Shown one piece after another: positions 1-13,049 of a stretch of 64,000 nucleotides of DNA. Position 1 is the first letter of the stretch. Every line of letters begins with the position of its first letter. The stretch is from Hyaloscypha bicolor E (lineage: Eukaryota; Ascomycota; Leotiomycetes; Helotiales; Hyaloscyphaceae): assembly GCF_002865645.1 (NCBI RefSeq), contig NW_020194588.1:1-64000 (forward strand), in the 5' to 3' direction. Both the position numbers and the translations under genes were made by a program. The notes under the pieces were generated by a model. That model was not told where the DNA came from, ran no database searches, and saw only the letters and a program-made list of their open reading frames with translations.

Positions 1-839
1 AAGCTTTAAATTATAGTATAAGAGATTAATTACTATAGAGAATTATATCTAAAGTATACTTGCCTTAACTTATTATTAATAATTAAGAATAAAGAGAAAT
101 TATTATTAAAGAGTTATATAATAAAATTAGATATACTAGAAGAAAAAGTACTTTTTACTTAGTAACTAGCTACTATTACTAGAAAGATTATTATAATTAT
201 ATATAGAAGTATATTAATATCTATAAAGTCTATTAGTATAAAAATAAAAGAAAATAAGAAGAAGCTTTATATCTAATAAAAGCTATATTTCTTTTCTATT
301 ATCTTGGGATTAATATAATTAAATTACTAGACTATAAAGAATATAACTTATTAGTTATTACTAGAGATAACTTTTCGGGATAAGCTAAAGCTAGGCCTTT
401 AAGAAATCTAACTAGTAAGAAGATTACTAAGTTTATTTAGGAAGAAATTATTTATAAATATAGTTTATTTAAATAGCTTAAAGTAAATAGCAGATTAGGA
501 TTTAAAGAAATAGTAATTTAGGAACTTAATAAGCTAGGAATTAATAGAATTATTATTTTAGTCTATAATTCTAAAGGAAATAATATAATTAAAAGAGGAT
601 ATTAACTAATTATTCAAGTACTTATAGTACTTATAATAGATAAAAAGAAGCTTTAGGTAGATTTATTATTATATATTCTATTTACTAATTAAGTTACTAT
701 ATATAAACTAACTAGATTTATTTCTTTTTATATAGTCTATAGTAGAGAAGTAGTACTATTTATAAAAATATACTTTCTAACCTAGAGAATATTTAGATAG
801 AATAAAGTCTATAATAGAGAAATACTTCTAGAGATATAT
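1..839 (+). pseudogene. Gypsy integrase relic, element A copy 1
   Basis: This is the integrase core of a Ty3/gypsy-type pol gene, cut by the left edge of the window. The plus strand reads KLLDYKEYNLLVITRDNFSG near 323-382 and then ARPLRNLTS, followed by a region matching the second half of an rve integrase domain. The catalytic positions are lost: the expected Asp of the VDGG-type motif reads VNSR, and the expected Glu of the IERG-type motif reads IIKRG. Internal stops are TAA or TAG where Gln or Trp is expected, as RIP produces. The frame breaks at 839, where LTR-like unit D is inserted, and resumes at 1144. A second, inverted copy lies at about 11.0-11.83 kb. Family assignment rests on motif recognition by eye; no search was run. 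Confidence 0.75.
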
Positions 840-1143
840 TATAAGAAGGAAACTATAATAAAATAAAAACCCATATAAAGTATACTAGAATATAAAACGG
901 AACTTAATAGTAAAATAATAAATTAAAAGTATAAATAGTAAAGTATAAATAGTATATAGTATATAAAAGCTTAATTAATTAAATACTTATAAAGAATTAT
1001 TCTCCAAATTTATAAAAAAAACTAACTTTCTTATATGATTTCTGTAAGTTATATATAAAAGGCCATGGCCTTTATTATATAACCTAAACCTTAAAACTAC
1101 TAAAATAATATGATTTTTAACGAGTATGGCCTGCCGTATTATA
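840..1143 (+). repeat. LTR-like unit D, copy 1 (solo)
   Basis: A 304-bp unit begins TATAAGAAGGAAAC and ends GTATTATA, and interrupts the integrase frame of element A. The inverted copy of A (near 11.0 kb) has the uninterrupted sequence there (GAAATATATATAAAGC on its coding strand), so this is an insertion with a short ATAT-type duplication. Two further copies are at 6,299-6,601 (inverted) and 33,615-33,917. The ends fit a RIP-altered LTR (TG..CA changed to TA..TA), but no internal element is attached, so solo LTR is inferred. It contains the 36-bp palindrome at 1,048-1,083. Confidence 0.65.
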
Positions 1144-1960
1144 ATATATAAAGCAAATATAAATAAGAGATAAAGATATTAAAGAAGCCAGAATAAAGAA
1201 AAATAAATAATACTAAAAGGAAAAGAAGTAATTTAATACTACTTATTAGATTTATTTAAAACTTATTTCCGAGAAGGATCTAGTTCTTATATATAATATT
1301 AAATTAATAAATTAAGACAAGTTAAGGAATATGAAACTATTATATTATTGGCTTGGCCCATATAAAGTAAGATATATAAATTAACTAAAAGAATACTATA
1401 TATTAGAAGAACTTAATAATATTATACTCTAAAGAATATATATTAGGAATTAACTTAAATAGTTTATTAAAAGAAATAGATTCTAGTACTTCCCTAAAAA
1501 TAAAGTTAATAATAAGTATATACCTATAAATAAATGTTTTAAAATAGATATAGAACTAGAAAAGGAAGTAGTTATAAAATACTATAAGCAAAATAGTACT
1601 TAAGAAATCGAGAAAGCTACTAGTATTATTATATATATTCTAGAATTACCGGAATTAGAAAGAATAAAATATATTTCCTTTATAGAGAACTAGGAAAAAG
1701 TATTTAATAATAAAGGCTTTTCTTAGCTCGAAATAAAGCTTATTACTTTTAATTCTTTATATATCTTTTAAATCTTTCTTTTAACTATTATTTATAACTT
1801 TTAGAGAATATTATTATTAGACTATTATTCTAGAAATTAGATAAACTTTATTATTACTTATTTCTTATTATTATCTAATTACTATTACTAGATAGTATTC
1901 TTAATATATAAAATTTTATTATTAGATCTTAAAAATCAAATATAAAGAATTCTTTTTAGT
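1144..1960 (+). pseudogene. C-terminal end of gypsy pol, element A copy 1
   Basis: This continues the reading frame broken at 839 by unit D. Recognisable pieces include the LVLVYNIKLINK segment near 1,275-1,315, a WFGPYKVRY-type stretch reading GLAHIK near 1,350, and a later YILEEL-type stretch. These correspond to the region after the integrase core that many gypsy polyproteins carry before the stop. Stops are TAA/TAG at expected Gln/Trp codons. Similarity to the inverted copy (about 10,080-10,990) continues throughout. The exact C terminus cannot be fixed. Confidence 0.55.
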
Positions 1961-3573
1961 ATAAAAATAAATAGGAAAATTAAGAGATTACCTTATAGAC
2001 TCTTGACTCCGAACTATAGTAATAAATAGTAATTATATTTGAAATTAGGGAAAAAAGAAAAAAAAAAGTCTTTTATATATATCTTACTAAAGGTAATCTT
2101 TAGAAAGCTTTACTTGCCGTTTTAACTAGCTATTCTTATGGCTTATACTAGTCTAAAGCTAGACTATAATATCTATAGATCTTGACTTTAACTTAAACTA
2201 CTATTACAAGTTTCCTTATAATATCTAAATAAACTTCCTAATTAGGAGTTATATATAAACGGAATAACTAAACTAGAAGTCCTATAATAGAAAAAAGAAA
2301 TCTTATTAAATCCAAAGATTATTTCTAAAAATACTTAATAATATATGATTCTGGGAATCTCTTAGATATTAGATAAACTAGATCTGCTTATTTAAAGCCT
2401 ACTTTATACTAGAAAACCTACTTTTTCTTTAATATAATTATAGCTATACTTAAGACATATATTATAGCTACTTTAAAAGTATATACTAAGGCTTAGTTAG
2501 TATATTATATATTTCTATTTTTATAAAGAACCTTTTCTATATGAAATTCTTTCTCTAATTATAATATTATTTTATTACTAGGAACCGGTTATTTCTTTAA
2601 AAAGTTAATATAATTTACTAATTCTTATTATTAATTTATTTCTTATTATTAAATATTATCTAAATAATTCCCATATTCTTAATACTAATTCGGAATACCT
2701 AATCTTTTTATATTTTATATTAAATTTAATATTTACTATTTTAAACTTAATAATAGTATTATAAATTCTATTTATATTATTTTATAATTCTCTTTTTTAT
2801 ATATCCTAATACCTTTAGTATTACTTTTATAAATATAGATATTATTTTAAAGTCCTAACTAACTATATAGTTTTATACTATATAAAGTTGACTTTAATAA
2901 GTACTAAATAAATATAATTAGCTTTCGGAAGAAATACAAATTAGTTTTAGAAGAAGTAATATCTTATTCTAAGTTATTTCTTAATTCTATTATTCTAATT
3001 TCCTTTCTATTAATACTTATTTTATATTTTCCTAATATTTTTAGTATACTTATATATCTTATTTTTTATATATTTCCTATATTATTTCTCTTCTTTTATA
3101 TTATTTTTTAAGTTAATAGAAATATTTATATTATAAAATTTTTGTTATTTCTTTCTATATTCTAATACTTTAGATACTATTACTATATTTATATTTCTAT
3201 TATATTACCTTCTTATTTCCTTAATTATATTTCCTTAGATATATATATTTATATTCTTTTCTATAATAGAAACCTAACTTTATATTTTACTTTCTATAAT
3301 TATTTCTAATTCGTAATTATATTACCTTAAATATACCTAATTAATATACCTACTTTCCCTATTATATATATTACTATTTTAGCTTTATTTTCTTACTAGA
3401 AAGAAAGAAAAACTCGAATATATATAATACCTTTATATAATCTAAGACTATTTCAATTTACTCTTTATTTTGAAATATACTTAAAAGAAATTCTTATAAT
3501 CTCGAGAATCTTTAATTCTATAACCTATAACTATTATACTAATAATATCTTTATAACTTATTAAGAATAACAA
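1961..3573. other. AT-rich spacer of element A, no gene seen
   Basis: No reading frame is recognisable on either strand. The stretch is shared in inverted orientation with about 8,532-10,080, so it belongs to the duplicated element A. It may hold A's LTR or untranslated sequence, but I could not define LTR ends. Confidence 0.5.
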
Positions 3574-6028
3574 AATGGCTAAAGAATAGATTTCTCAAGT
3601 TAGTAAAATATAATAGCTAGTTCTTATAAGCCGTAATATTATTAAAAGCCTATAGATTAATAATATTAAAGTTTAGAGTATTAAAGAAGCTTGGGTAATT
3701 ATAGAAGGCCTACTAATACTAGAAAAAATAACTGCAATTACCGAATTTAATACGAATATCCTAAATAAGCTAAGTAATATATATAATAAGCTCTTAAAGT
3801 AGAAAACCTTTATTAGAGACGGAACTAGACTGGGATTAACTAAAAAGAAGCCAAAGAACTACTAAGCTAATAATAAGGAATTCGAGAATATTATTAAAGG
3901 CATTTCTAAAGGCAAATAAGAGAAGCTTAATAAGATTAAGATTATAGTAAATAGTCTTAATACTAAGAATTAGAATAGAATTATATTATATAATAAAGCT
4001 TTTAACTAATATATTAATAATATCTATAATAACCTTAGTAAAAATATTTATAAAAAGTTATACTTTCTTTTTAAGATAAAAGCTTTAGTATATAAAGCTA
4101 TTTAATTAATTAATAAAACTATTTCGGAATATATTAAGAATAAGAAATATAAGAATACTAGTATATTTACTAAATTAGATATTACTAAAATATATAAGTA
4201 TACTAAAGCTATTTCGAAATATAAAGAATTAGAGTTTAAGCTATTATTAGCTAATAATCTCAAAGCTAGATAATATATTTTTAATATTTCCGGAATTCTA
4301 ATTAAGGAAATTTATAATAATAAGCCTTTTACTATTTTCTGAGATAAGCCTAAAAAATAAGCCCCTATTATAATTTCAGTTTTAACTTAACCGGATCTAG
4401 CTAAGAAAAATAGAGCTAATTTAATAGAGCCTAGTAAGAAAACTACTAGTATAACTAAATAAGAAGAACCTGGCAAGAATAGAAAGTAAGCTAAGCCTAA
4501 AACTTCTAATAAATAATAGAGATCTAAGTACTAAACTAAATATAAGATTAGTAAACTAGAGAAAAGCGAGAAGAAACTCTTTATTTTAAAGAGAAAGATA
4601 CTATCTAGAAAGATTTCTATAACTATACCTAGAACCAAGAAGTAGAAGACTAAGAATATTAAGTCTAAAGAACTTAATAAAAGCATTTAGTATATCTATA
4701 AAATACTAGCTAAATAGAAGTCAATACTTACTTAGTAAGATAAGTATATTTTTAAAAAGATATATAGTAGTATTTTGGGATCTATTTATAAGCGAGAATA
4801 TTATAGGATTAATAATAAATTCCTTAAAGCTTCCTATATAATATATATTTAGTAACTTACTAATATTCTCTCTATTAATATATAAGAGATTAAGAATATT
4901 CTAAAGCTAGTTACTAAGATCTATAAAGTTACTAAAGGCAAAAAGCATATTTCTATTACTTAAATAAATAAAGAAATACGGGATTTCTTTTTTAAGAACT
5001 AGGAAATTAAGAAGTATAAATATAAATATTATATATCTAATTAATTCTGCCTTAATCTATAGCTCTAATTTAATATTATAGTTCCTATTCCTAAGTCTAG
5101 TATTACTAATCTAAATACTAATAGCCATATTTATAAGAAGAATTATTTAAAATAAATTAAGAAGCTTAATATTTAAGAGCTCTTAATAAAAAAGATAGAG
5201 ATATTATAGTTTTATCTTTAAAAAGATAATATATTAATATATAGAGATCTTAGTAATAGCTACTTTACTTTAGTCTCTTAACTTTTAATAGCAAATCTAT
5301 TAATATAGCTCGGATTTTATAAGATATTAAACAAGTATTCTATTTACCTAATTACTTATTTTTAGCTAGCCAGATACTTTATTTCTAGAAATATTAATTA
5401 TAATTAGTATAAAGGTAATACTAAAGATCTGGCTATTACTAAAGCTTTAAATAGCAAATTCTATTTTAATAAAGAGTATTAGAATATTAGCTATATTTTC
5501 CTTATAGACTATAAGAAGGCTATTACCTTTAGTAAGAAGTTTTTTAAAAATATTAATTACTTCTCTATTTCTAATAAATTTGAGCTAGAAGTAACTAAAG
5601 AAATAAGTAAGTATTTACTAAAGATAGCAGGAAGAAAGACTCCAAATATAGTTTATTTAACTAGATAAATAAATGCCTTTAGCTAGATAATCTATAAGTC
5701 TGAAATTATAAGAAAGTACTAATTCCTGAATAATATATAAGTTAAAAGATAGCTTAATAATAATTTACTATTTAATAGGCCTTTTACTATAGTTCTAATA
5801 AGTCTAGTTACTATTAAGAATAGAATATACGAAAATGAAGTCTTTTATAAGGTTATTAAAGCCTCTTATCTAGAGCTTTCTCTTCCTATTAAAGATTAAT
5901 TTAAGAATACTATAAATAATACGAAATTTAAAGAAGCTATTTATTTAAAGCATATTAGTATGATTTATAATATAATTTACTATAATAAGCCTCCTTAGTA
6001 TTCTATAGTAAAGGCGGAAATTAAGTAA
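3574..6028 (+). pseudogene. Degenerate unknown ORF of element A, copy 1
   Basis: An ATG at 3574 opens a long degenerate frame starting MAKE*ISQVS, followed by LVLISRNIIKSL and later EAWVIIEGLLILEKITAITE. Protein-like text then continues, with TAA/TAG stops and at least one frame change, to about 6,028 (KAEIK then stop). Lys-rich and Glu-rich stretches around 4,400-4,700 look like a gag-type basic region, but I see no clear zinc knuckle or protease. The inverted copy at 6,602-8,531 keeps the same text, with the start codon changed to ATA. It lies downstream of pol on the same strand, which is unusual for gag. It could be an extra 3' ORF or the gag of a tandemly placed second element. I do not recognise the family. 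Confidence 0.5.
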
Positions 6029-6298
6029 TAATTAAAGGTAAATACTAATTAATATAGAGAACTATATTAGATTTAGTATAAGAATATGGCTAAGCGGGTT
6101 CGAATTGCCTTTAAGCAAGTTCAGAAGTATAAAATAAGACTATTTAAGGATAATAAGTCTTATTTTAGGTATATAAAGAAAGAATTAGATTAATTAATAA
6201 AGGAGGATCCTAAATATTTTATTATTTCGGACTTTAAGTAGGATTTTTCTATTATTTTTAGTATTTAGGGAATAAATATAAATAAATAGGGAATCGGA
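6029..6298. other. AT-rich end of element A copy 1
   Basis: Short fragments on the plus strand look protein-like (NMAKRVRIAFKQVQKYK near 6,087) but no product can be named. The stretch ends at inverted LTR-like unit D copy 2. Confidence 0.3.
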
Positions 6299-6601
6299 TA
6301 TAATATAATAGGCTATATTTATTAAAAATCATATTATTTTAGCGGTTTTGAGATTTAGGTTATATAGTAAAGGCCATAGCCTTTTATATATAACTTGCGG
6401 AAATTATATAAAAAAGCTAGTTTTTTTATAGACTTAGAGAATAATCCTTTATAAGTATTTAATTAATTAAGCTTTTATATACTATATATTATTTATACTT
6501 TATTATTTATACTTTTAATTTATTATTTTACTATTAAGTTACGTTTTGTACTCTAATATACTTTATATAGGTTTTTGTCTTATTATAGTTTTCTTTCTAT
6601 A
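6299..6601 (-). repeat. LTR-like unit D, copy 2 (inverted)
   Basis: A 303-bp unit on the minus strand, homologous along its length to 840-1143 and 33,615-33,917, including the palindrome (6,359-6,394). It sits exactly between the two inverted copies of element A. Its two flanks do not form a target duplication (TCGGA to the left, ATAGC to the right), and they derive from different parts of A. That suggests rearrangement or recombination at this unit rather than a clean insertion. Confidence 0.6.
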
Positions 6602-8531
6602 ATAGCTAATATTTTAATACTTTTTACTAAAATAGAATTCGCTATTTAAAGCTTTAGTAATAGCTAGATCTTTAGTATTATTTTTATACTAATTATAATT
6701 AATATTTCTAAGAATATAATATCTGGCTAGCTAAGGGTAAATAACTAAGTAAATAGAGTATTTATTTAATATCTTATAAAATCCGAGCTATATTAATAAA
6801 TCTGCTATTAAAAGTTAAAAGGCTAAAATAAAGTAATTATTACCTAAATCTTTATATTTTAATATATTATTTTTTTAGAAATAAAACTATAGTATTTTTA
6901 TTTTTTTTATTAAGAGCTTTTAAATACTAAGCTTCTTAATTTACTTTAGATAATTCTTCTTATAAATATAGCTATTTATATTTAGATTAGTAATACTAGA
7001 CTCAGGAATAGGAACTATAGTATTAAATTAGAGCTATAAATTTAGGCGAAATTAATTAGAAATATAATACTTATATTTATATTTCTTAATTTCCTAAATC
7101 TTAAAAAAAGAAATCTCATATTTCCTTATTTATCTAAATAATAGAAATATGCTTTTTATCTTTAGTAACTTTATAGATCTTAATAACTAGCTTTAGAATA
7201 TTCTTAATATCTCGTATATTAATAAAGAAAATATTAGTAAGCTACTAAATATATACTATATAGGAAGCTTTAAGAAATCTATTATTAATTTTATAATATT
7301 TTTATTTATAAATAAGTCCTAAAATACTATTATATATTTCTTTAAAAATATATTTATCTTATTAAATAAGTATTAACTTCTATTTAGCTAGTATTTTATA
7401 AATATATTAGATATCTTTTTTAAATTCTCTAGACTTAATATTCTTAGTTTTCTGCTTCTTAGTTCTAGATATAAATATAGGAGTTTTTCTAGATAATATT
7501 TTTTCTTTTAGAATAAAGTATTCTTTCTTGTTTAATTTCTTATTTTCCTCTATTTCTCTAGCCTTATACTTGGATTAGTACTTAGATTTTCGCTATTTTT
7601 TAGGAATCTTAGGCTTAGCTTACTTTCTATTCTTACTAGGTTCTTCTTATTTAGTTATACTAGTTCTACTAGTCTTACTAGTAAATTTATTACTAGGCTA
7701 TATTAAATTAGCTCTATTCTTATTAACTAGATCTAATTAAATTAAAGCTAAAATTATAATAGGGGGATATTCTTTAGGCTTATTTCGGAAAGCAAGAAAA
7801 GACTTATTATTATAAATTTCCTTAATTAAAATTCCGGAAGTATTAAAGATATATTATCTAGCCTTGAGATTATTAGCTAATAATAGCTTAAAAACTAATT
7901 CTCTAGGTTCCGAAATAGCTTTAGTATACTTAAATACTTTAGTAATATCTAATTTAGTAAATATATTAGTATTCTAATACTTCTTGTCTTTAATATATTC
8001 TAAAATAGCTTTATATACTAAAGCTTTTATTTTAAAAAGAAAGTATAACTTCTTATAAATATTTTTACTAAGATTATTATAGATATTATTAATATATTAG
8101 CTAAAAGCTTTATTATATAGTATAATTCTATTCTAATTCTTGGTATTAAGACTATTTACTATAGTTTTAATTTTATTAAGCTTTGCTTATTTACTTTTAG
8201 AAATATTTTTAATAATATTCTCGAATTCCTTATTATTAGCTTAGTAGTTCTTTAGCTTCTTTTTAGTTAATTCTAGTTTAGTTCTATCTCTAATAAAGGT
8301 TTTCTACTTTAAGAGCTTATTATATATACTACTTAGCTTATCTAGAATATTTATATCAAATTTAATAATTATAGCTATTTTTTCTAGTATTAGTAGGCCT
8401 TCTATAATTATCTAAGCTCTTTTAATACTCTGAACTTTAATACTATTAATCTATAAGCTTTTAATAATATTATGGCTTATAAGAACTAGTTATTATATTT
8501 CGCTAATTTAAGAAATCTATTCTTTAGCTAT
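6602..8531 (-). pseudogene. Degenerate unknown ORF of element A, copy 2
   Basis: This is the inverted copy of the unrecognised frame at 3,574-6,028. It aligns from the (mutated) start at 8,529-8,531, where ATG has become ATA, to 6,602, which corresponds to about 5,497 in copy 1; beyond that point it is cut by unit D. The two copies differ mainly by transitions, as expected from independent RIP. No domain is recognised. The antiparallel copy is the best evidence that the copy-1 frame is part of a mobile element and not a host gene. Confidence 0.5.
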
Positions 8532-10079
8532 TTTATTATTATTAAAAATATTATAAAAGTATTATTAGTATAATAGTTATAAGTTATAAAATTAAAGGTT
8601 CTCAAAATTACGAGAATTTCTTTTAAATATATCCTAAAATAAAAAGTAAATTAGAATAGACTTGGATTATATAAAGGTATTATATATATTCGAGTTTGTT
8701 CTTTTTTTCTAATAAGAAAACAAAGCTAAAATAGTAGTATATATAATAGGGAAAGTAAATATAATAATTAGATATATTTAAGGTAATATAATTATAAATT
8801 AGAAATAATTATAGTAAATAAAATATAGAATTAGGCTTCTATTATAGAAAAGAATATAAATATATATACCTAAGAAAATATAATTAAGGAAATAATTAAG
8901 ATAAGTTAAATTAAATAATAATAATAGAAAAATAAAAAAGTAATATAATAGAAATATAAATATAATAATAATATCTAAAGTATTAGAATATAAAAAGAAA
9001 TAATAAAAATTTCATAATATAGATATATTTCAATTCTCTATTTATTTAGAGATATTCCTATTAACTTAAAAAATAATATAAAAGAAAAGAAATAATATAG
9101 GAAATATATAAAAAGTAAAATATATAAGTATATTAAAAATATTTAGAAAATATAAAGTAAATATTAATAGAAAAGAAATTAGAATAATAGAATTAAGATA
9201 TTACTTTTTCTAAAACTAATTTATATCTTTTCTAAAAGCTAATTCTATTTATTTAGTATTTATTAAAATTAACTTTATATAATATAAAACTATTTAGTTA
9301 GCTAGGACTTTAAAATAATATCTATATTTATAAAAGTAATATTAAAGGTATTAGGGTTTATAGAAAAAGAACTATAAGATAATATAAATAGGGTTTATAG
9401 TACTATTATTAAGTTTGAAATAATTAATATTAAAGTTAATATAAAATATAGGAAAATTAAATATTCTAAATTAGTATTAAGATTACAGGAATTATTTAAA
9501 TAATATTTAATAGTAAGAAATAGATTAATAGTAAGAATTAGTAAATTATACTAGCTCTTTAAAGAAGTAATTAGTTTCTAGTAATAAAATAGTATTATAG
9601 TCTAAGAAAGAGTTTTATATAAAAGAAGTTCTCTTTATATAGAAATAAGAATATATAATATACTAATTATATCTTAATATATATCTTAAGTATAGTTATA
9701 ATTATATTAAAGAAAAAGTAGGTTTTCTAGTATAAAATAGGCTTTAAATAAGTAAATCTAGTTTATCTAATATCTAAGAGATTTCTAGAATTATATATTA
9801 TTAAATACTTTCGGAAATAACTATTGAATTTAATAAGGTTTCCTTTTCTCTTATAAGGCTTCTAGTTTAGCTATTTCGTTTATATATAATTTCTAATTAG
9901 GAAGTTTATTTAAATATTATAAATAAATTTATAATAGTAGTTTAAGTTAAAGTCAAGATCTATAGATATTATAGTCTAGCTTTAGACTAGTATAAACTAC
10001 GAGAATAGCTAATTAAAAAGGCAAGTATAGCTTTTAAAAAGTTTCTAGTTTATTAGAATATATATAAAAAGTTCTTTTT
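8532..10079. other. AT-rich spacer of element A copy 2
   Basis: Inverted counterpart of 1,961-3,573. It shares blocks such as the stretch with AGTCTAAAGCTAGACTATAA (as seen in copy 1 near 2,151). No coding sequence is recognised. Confidence 0.45.
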
Positions 10080-11850
10080 TTTCTTTTCTTCTTTTCTTAT
10101 CTCTAAATATAATTACTATTTATTATTATAGTTCAGAATTAAGAGTCTATAAGGTAATCTCTTAAATCTCTATTTATTTTTATACTAAAAGAAATACTTT
10201 ATATTTAATTCCTAAGATCTAGTAATATAATCTTATATTAAGAATATTATCTAGTAATAATAATTAAATAATAGTAAGAAATAAATAATAATAAAGCTTA
10301 TTTGATTTCCAGAATAGTAATCTAATAATAATATTTTCTAAAGACTATAAATAATAGTTAAAAGAAAAAATTAAAAGATATATAAAGAATTAAAAATAAT
10401 AAGCTTTATTTTAGATTAAAAAGAGCTTCTATTATTAGATACTTTTTTCTAGTTCTTTATAAAGAAAATATATTTTACTTTCTCTAATTCTAATAATTCT
10501 AGAATATATATAATAATACTAGTAGCTTTCTTAATTTCCTAAGTACTATTTTACTTATAATATTCTATAACTATTTCCTTTTCTAGTTCTATATCTATTT
10601 TAAAATATTTATTTATAAGTATATATTTATTATTAACTTCGTTTTTAGAAAAGTACTAGAATCTATTTCTTTTAATAAACTACTTGAGTTAATTCCCGGT
10701 ATATATTTTTTAAAATAGAATATTATTAAACTTTTCTAGTATATAGTATTCTTTTAATTAATCTATATATTTTACTTTATATAGGCCAAGCTAGTAATAT
10801 AATAGCTTTATATTTCTTAACTTGTCTTAATTTATTAATTTAATATTATATATAAAAACCAGATTCTTTTTGGAAATAGGCTTTAAATAAATCTAGTAAA
10901 TAATATTAAATTACTTCTTTTTCTTTTAGTATCTTCTATTTTTCTTTATTCTAGCTTTTTTAATATCTTTATCTCTTATTTATATTTGCTTTATATATAT
11001 TTCTAGAAATATTTCTTTATTATAAACTTTATTTTATTTAAGTATTTTCTAGATTAGAAAGTATATTTCTATAAGTAATATAGCTTCTCTATTATAGATT
11101 ATATAAAAAGAAATAAATCTAGTTAGTTTATATATAATAACTTAGTTAGTAAATAGAATATATAATAATAAATCTATTTAGGGCTTCTTTCTATTTATTA
11201 TAAATATAACAAGTACTTAAATAATTAGTTAATACCTTCTTTTAATTATACTATTTCCTTTAGAATTATAGGCTAAAATAATAATTTTATTAATTCCTAA
11301 CTTATTAAGTTCCTGAATTACTATTTCTTTAAATTCCGATTTATTATTTACTTTAAGTTACCTAAATAAATTATATTTATAAATAATTTCTTCCTAAATA
11401 AACTTAGTAATTTTCTTACTAGTTAGGTTTTTTAAAAGTCTAGCTTTAATTTATTCTAAGAAGTTATCTCTAGTAATAACTAATAAGTTATATTCTTTAT
11501 AGTCTAGTAATTTAATTATATTAAGTCTAAGGTAATAGAAAAGAAATATAGCTTTTATTAGATATAGAGCTTTTTCTTATTTTCTTTTACTCTTATACTA
11601 ATAGACTTTATAAGTATTAATATATTTCTATATATAGTTATAATAATCTTTCTAGTAATAATAGCTAGCTATTAAATAAAAAGTACTCTTTTTTCTAGTA
11701 TATTTAATTTTATTATATAGCTCTTTAATAATAATTTCCTTTTACTTTTAATTATTAATAATAAGTTAAGATATATATACTTTAGATATAACTTTCTATA
11801 GTAATTAATTTCTTATACTATAATTTAAAGCTTTTTTATTTAACTTTCGA
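10080..11850 (-). pseudogene. Gypsy integrase and pol C terminus, element A copy 2
   Basis: The minus strand carries the same integrase and post-integrase text as 1-1,960, without the unit-D insertion, so it preserves the empty site near 11.0 kb. Position 1 of the window corresponds to about 11,832 here. The frame is broken by RIP-type TAA/TAG stops. Upstream on the minus strand come the RNase H part (12.33-13.05 kb) and, beyond inserted element B, the reverse transcriptase (19.67 kb onward). Together they give the gypsy order RT, RNase H, integrase. Confidence 0.65.
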
Positions 11851-12012
11851 AACTTAGCTCTAGATATTTCTTCTAGTCTAGAAAGTATTATAAGATATTA
11901 TATAATATTCTAGTATTATTCGAAATAGCTATTATCTAAGGAATCTAATAAAAATATTAGATTATTAAATAAAGTATAAGAGTTAGTATTATTATTTACT
12001 ATTTTACTAGAG

Positions 12013-12048
12013 ATTATATATAAAAGACTATAGCCTTTACTATATAAT
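12013..12048. repeat. 36-bp palindrome, in element A
   Basis: An imperfect palindrome with AT-rich outer arms (ATTATATA) and a TAAAAGACTATAGCCTTTA centre. The same 36-bp module recurs at 1,048, 6,359, 13,399, 33,822 and 48,040, in different element families. Here it lies between the RNase H and integrase parts of element A copy 2. Confidence 0.7.
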
Positions 12049-12329
12049 TTCTAGATAATCTCATTTTTTAATATTATTAATTTGCTTCTAGATATAATAA
12101 GACTTTAATTATTAATCTCTAGTAACTAGATATTATTATTTAAATATCTAATAAAGGTCCTGGGAATTTAATTCCTTAAAATAATATTATATAACTAAAT
12201 TAGAACTACTTCTTTTAATTAAACTTTCTATCTAATAAGTATTATTCTAATAGTATTAAGCTCTATTACTAACTATTTATTAATATCCTTATTATTTTTA
12301 GTATTACTTTCTTATTATAGATATCTTAA

Positions 12330-13049
12330 TAATCTATTAGTAATAATATATTTAGTTTCTTTAATATACTTAACTTTAAAATCAAATAATTAAATTCATA
12401 CTAGCTAGCAAGTAACTAGAACTCTAGGAAAATCCATAGCCGCTTTACTTAGCTATATAACGAGTATATTAGTGTCTAGTTTAAGAATAAAGTAAATTTT
12501 ATATAACCAGAATTATACTTTCTATAAATATTTTATTAGTTCTCGGTATTTTTTCTTAATAATATTATATTTTTATTTAGTATTATTTCAGATTCCAGAC
12601 TTATATTATATAGCTTTCTTTTTTCCTTTATTATTATATTAATTAAGAGTTTTGCCTTATTTATCTAGGCTAGTATCTATTACTAATATAATTATTTCCT
12701 AATTTTCTAATAAATTATAATATAACTTATAAAGTATTAGAATAATAATAAGCTTTTCTTAAAGAATTTATATAGCTAGTATTTATTTATTACCTTAGTC
12801 TCATATTATACTTTTCCTTATTAAGTAATAAATAGGTTTAGTAATAATTATAAAGCCTTTAATTTAAATATAATAGTAAATAATAATTTTAATAAATACC
12901 TTACTTTTAGTTATACTATTATAATATTCCTATTTTAAGATTTTAGTAATTCTTAAGCTTAAAGAGCTTCTTCTAAATACTTTATAAATAAACCTAATAA
13001 TAATTATATTATTATAATAGAACTATAATTTTTCTCTAATACTAGCTCT
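12330..13049 (-). pseudogene. RT connection and RNase H of element A copy 2
   Basis: Read on the minus strand, this follows the A reverse transcriptase across the inserted element B. Joining 19,671 to 13,049 gives the degenerate text TRASIREKL, then FYYNNIIIIRFIYK (NIIIVGFI-type motif), then FIKIIIYYYI (FLGI..YYR-type). Further on come FWLYKIYFILKLDTNILV, MDFPRVLVT and LFDFKVK. These match the connection and RNase H domains of a fungal Ty3/gypsy clade whose RNase H carries a VRFWLYG..FVLETDANTLVAQL-type signature. Stops are at expected Gln, Arg and Trp codons. The product would be part of a pol polyprotein and is non-functional. Confidence 0.7.
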
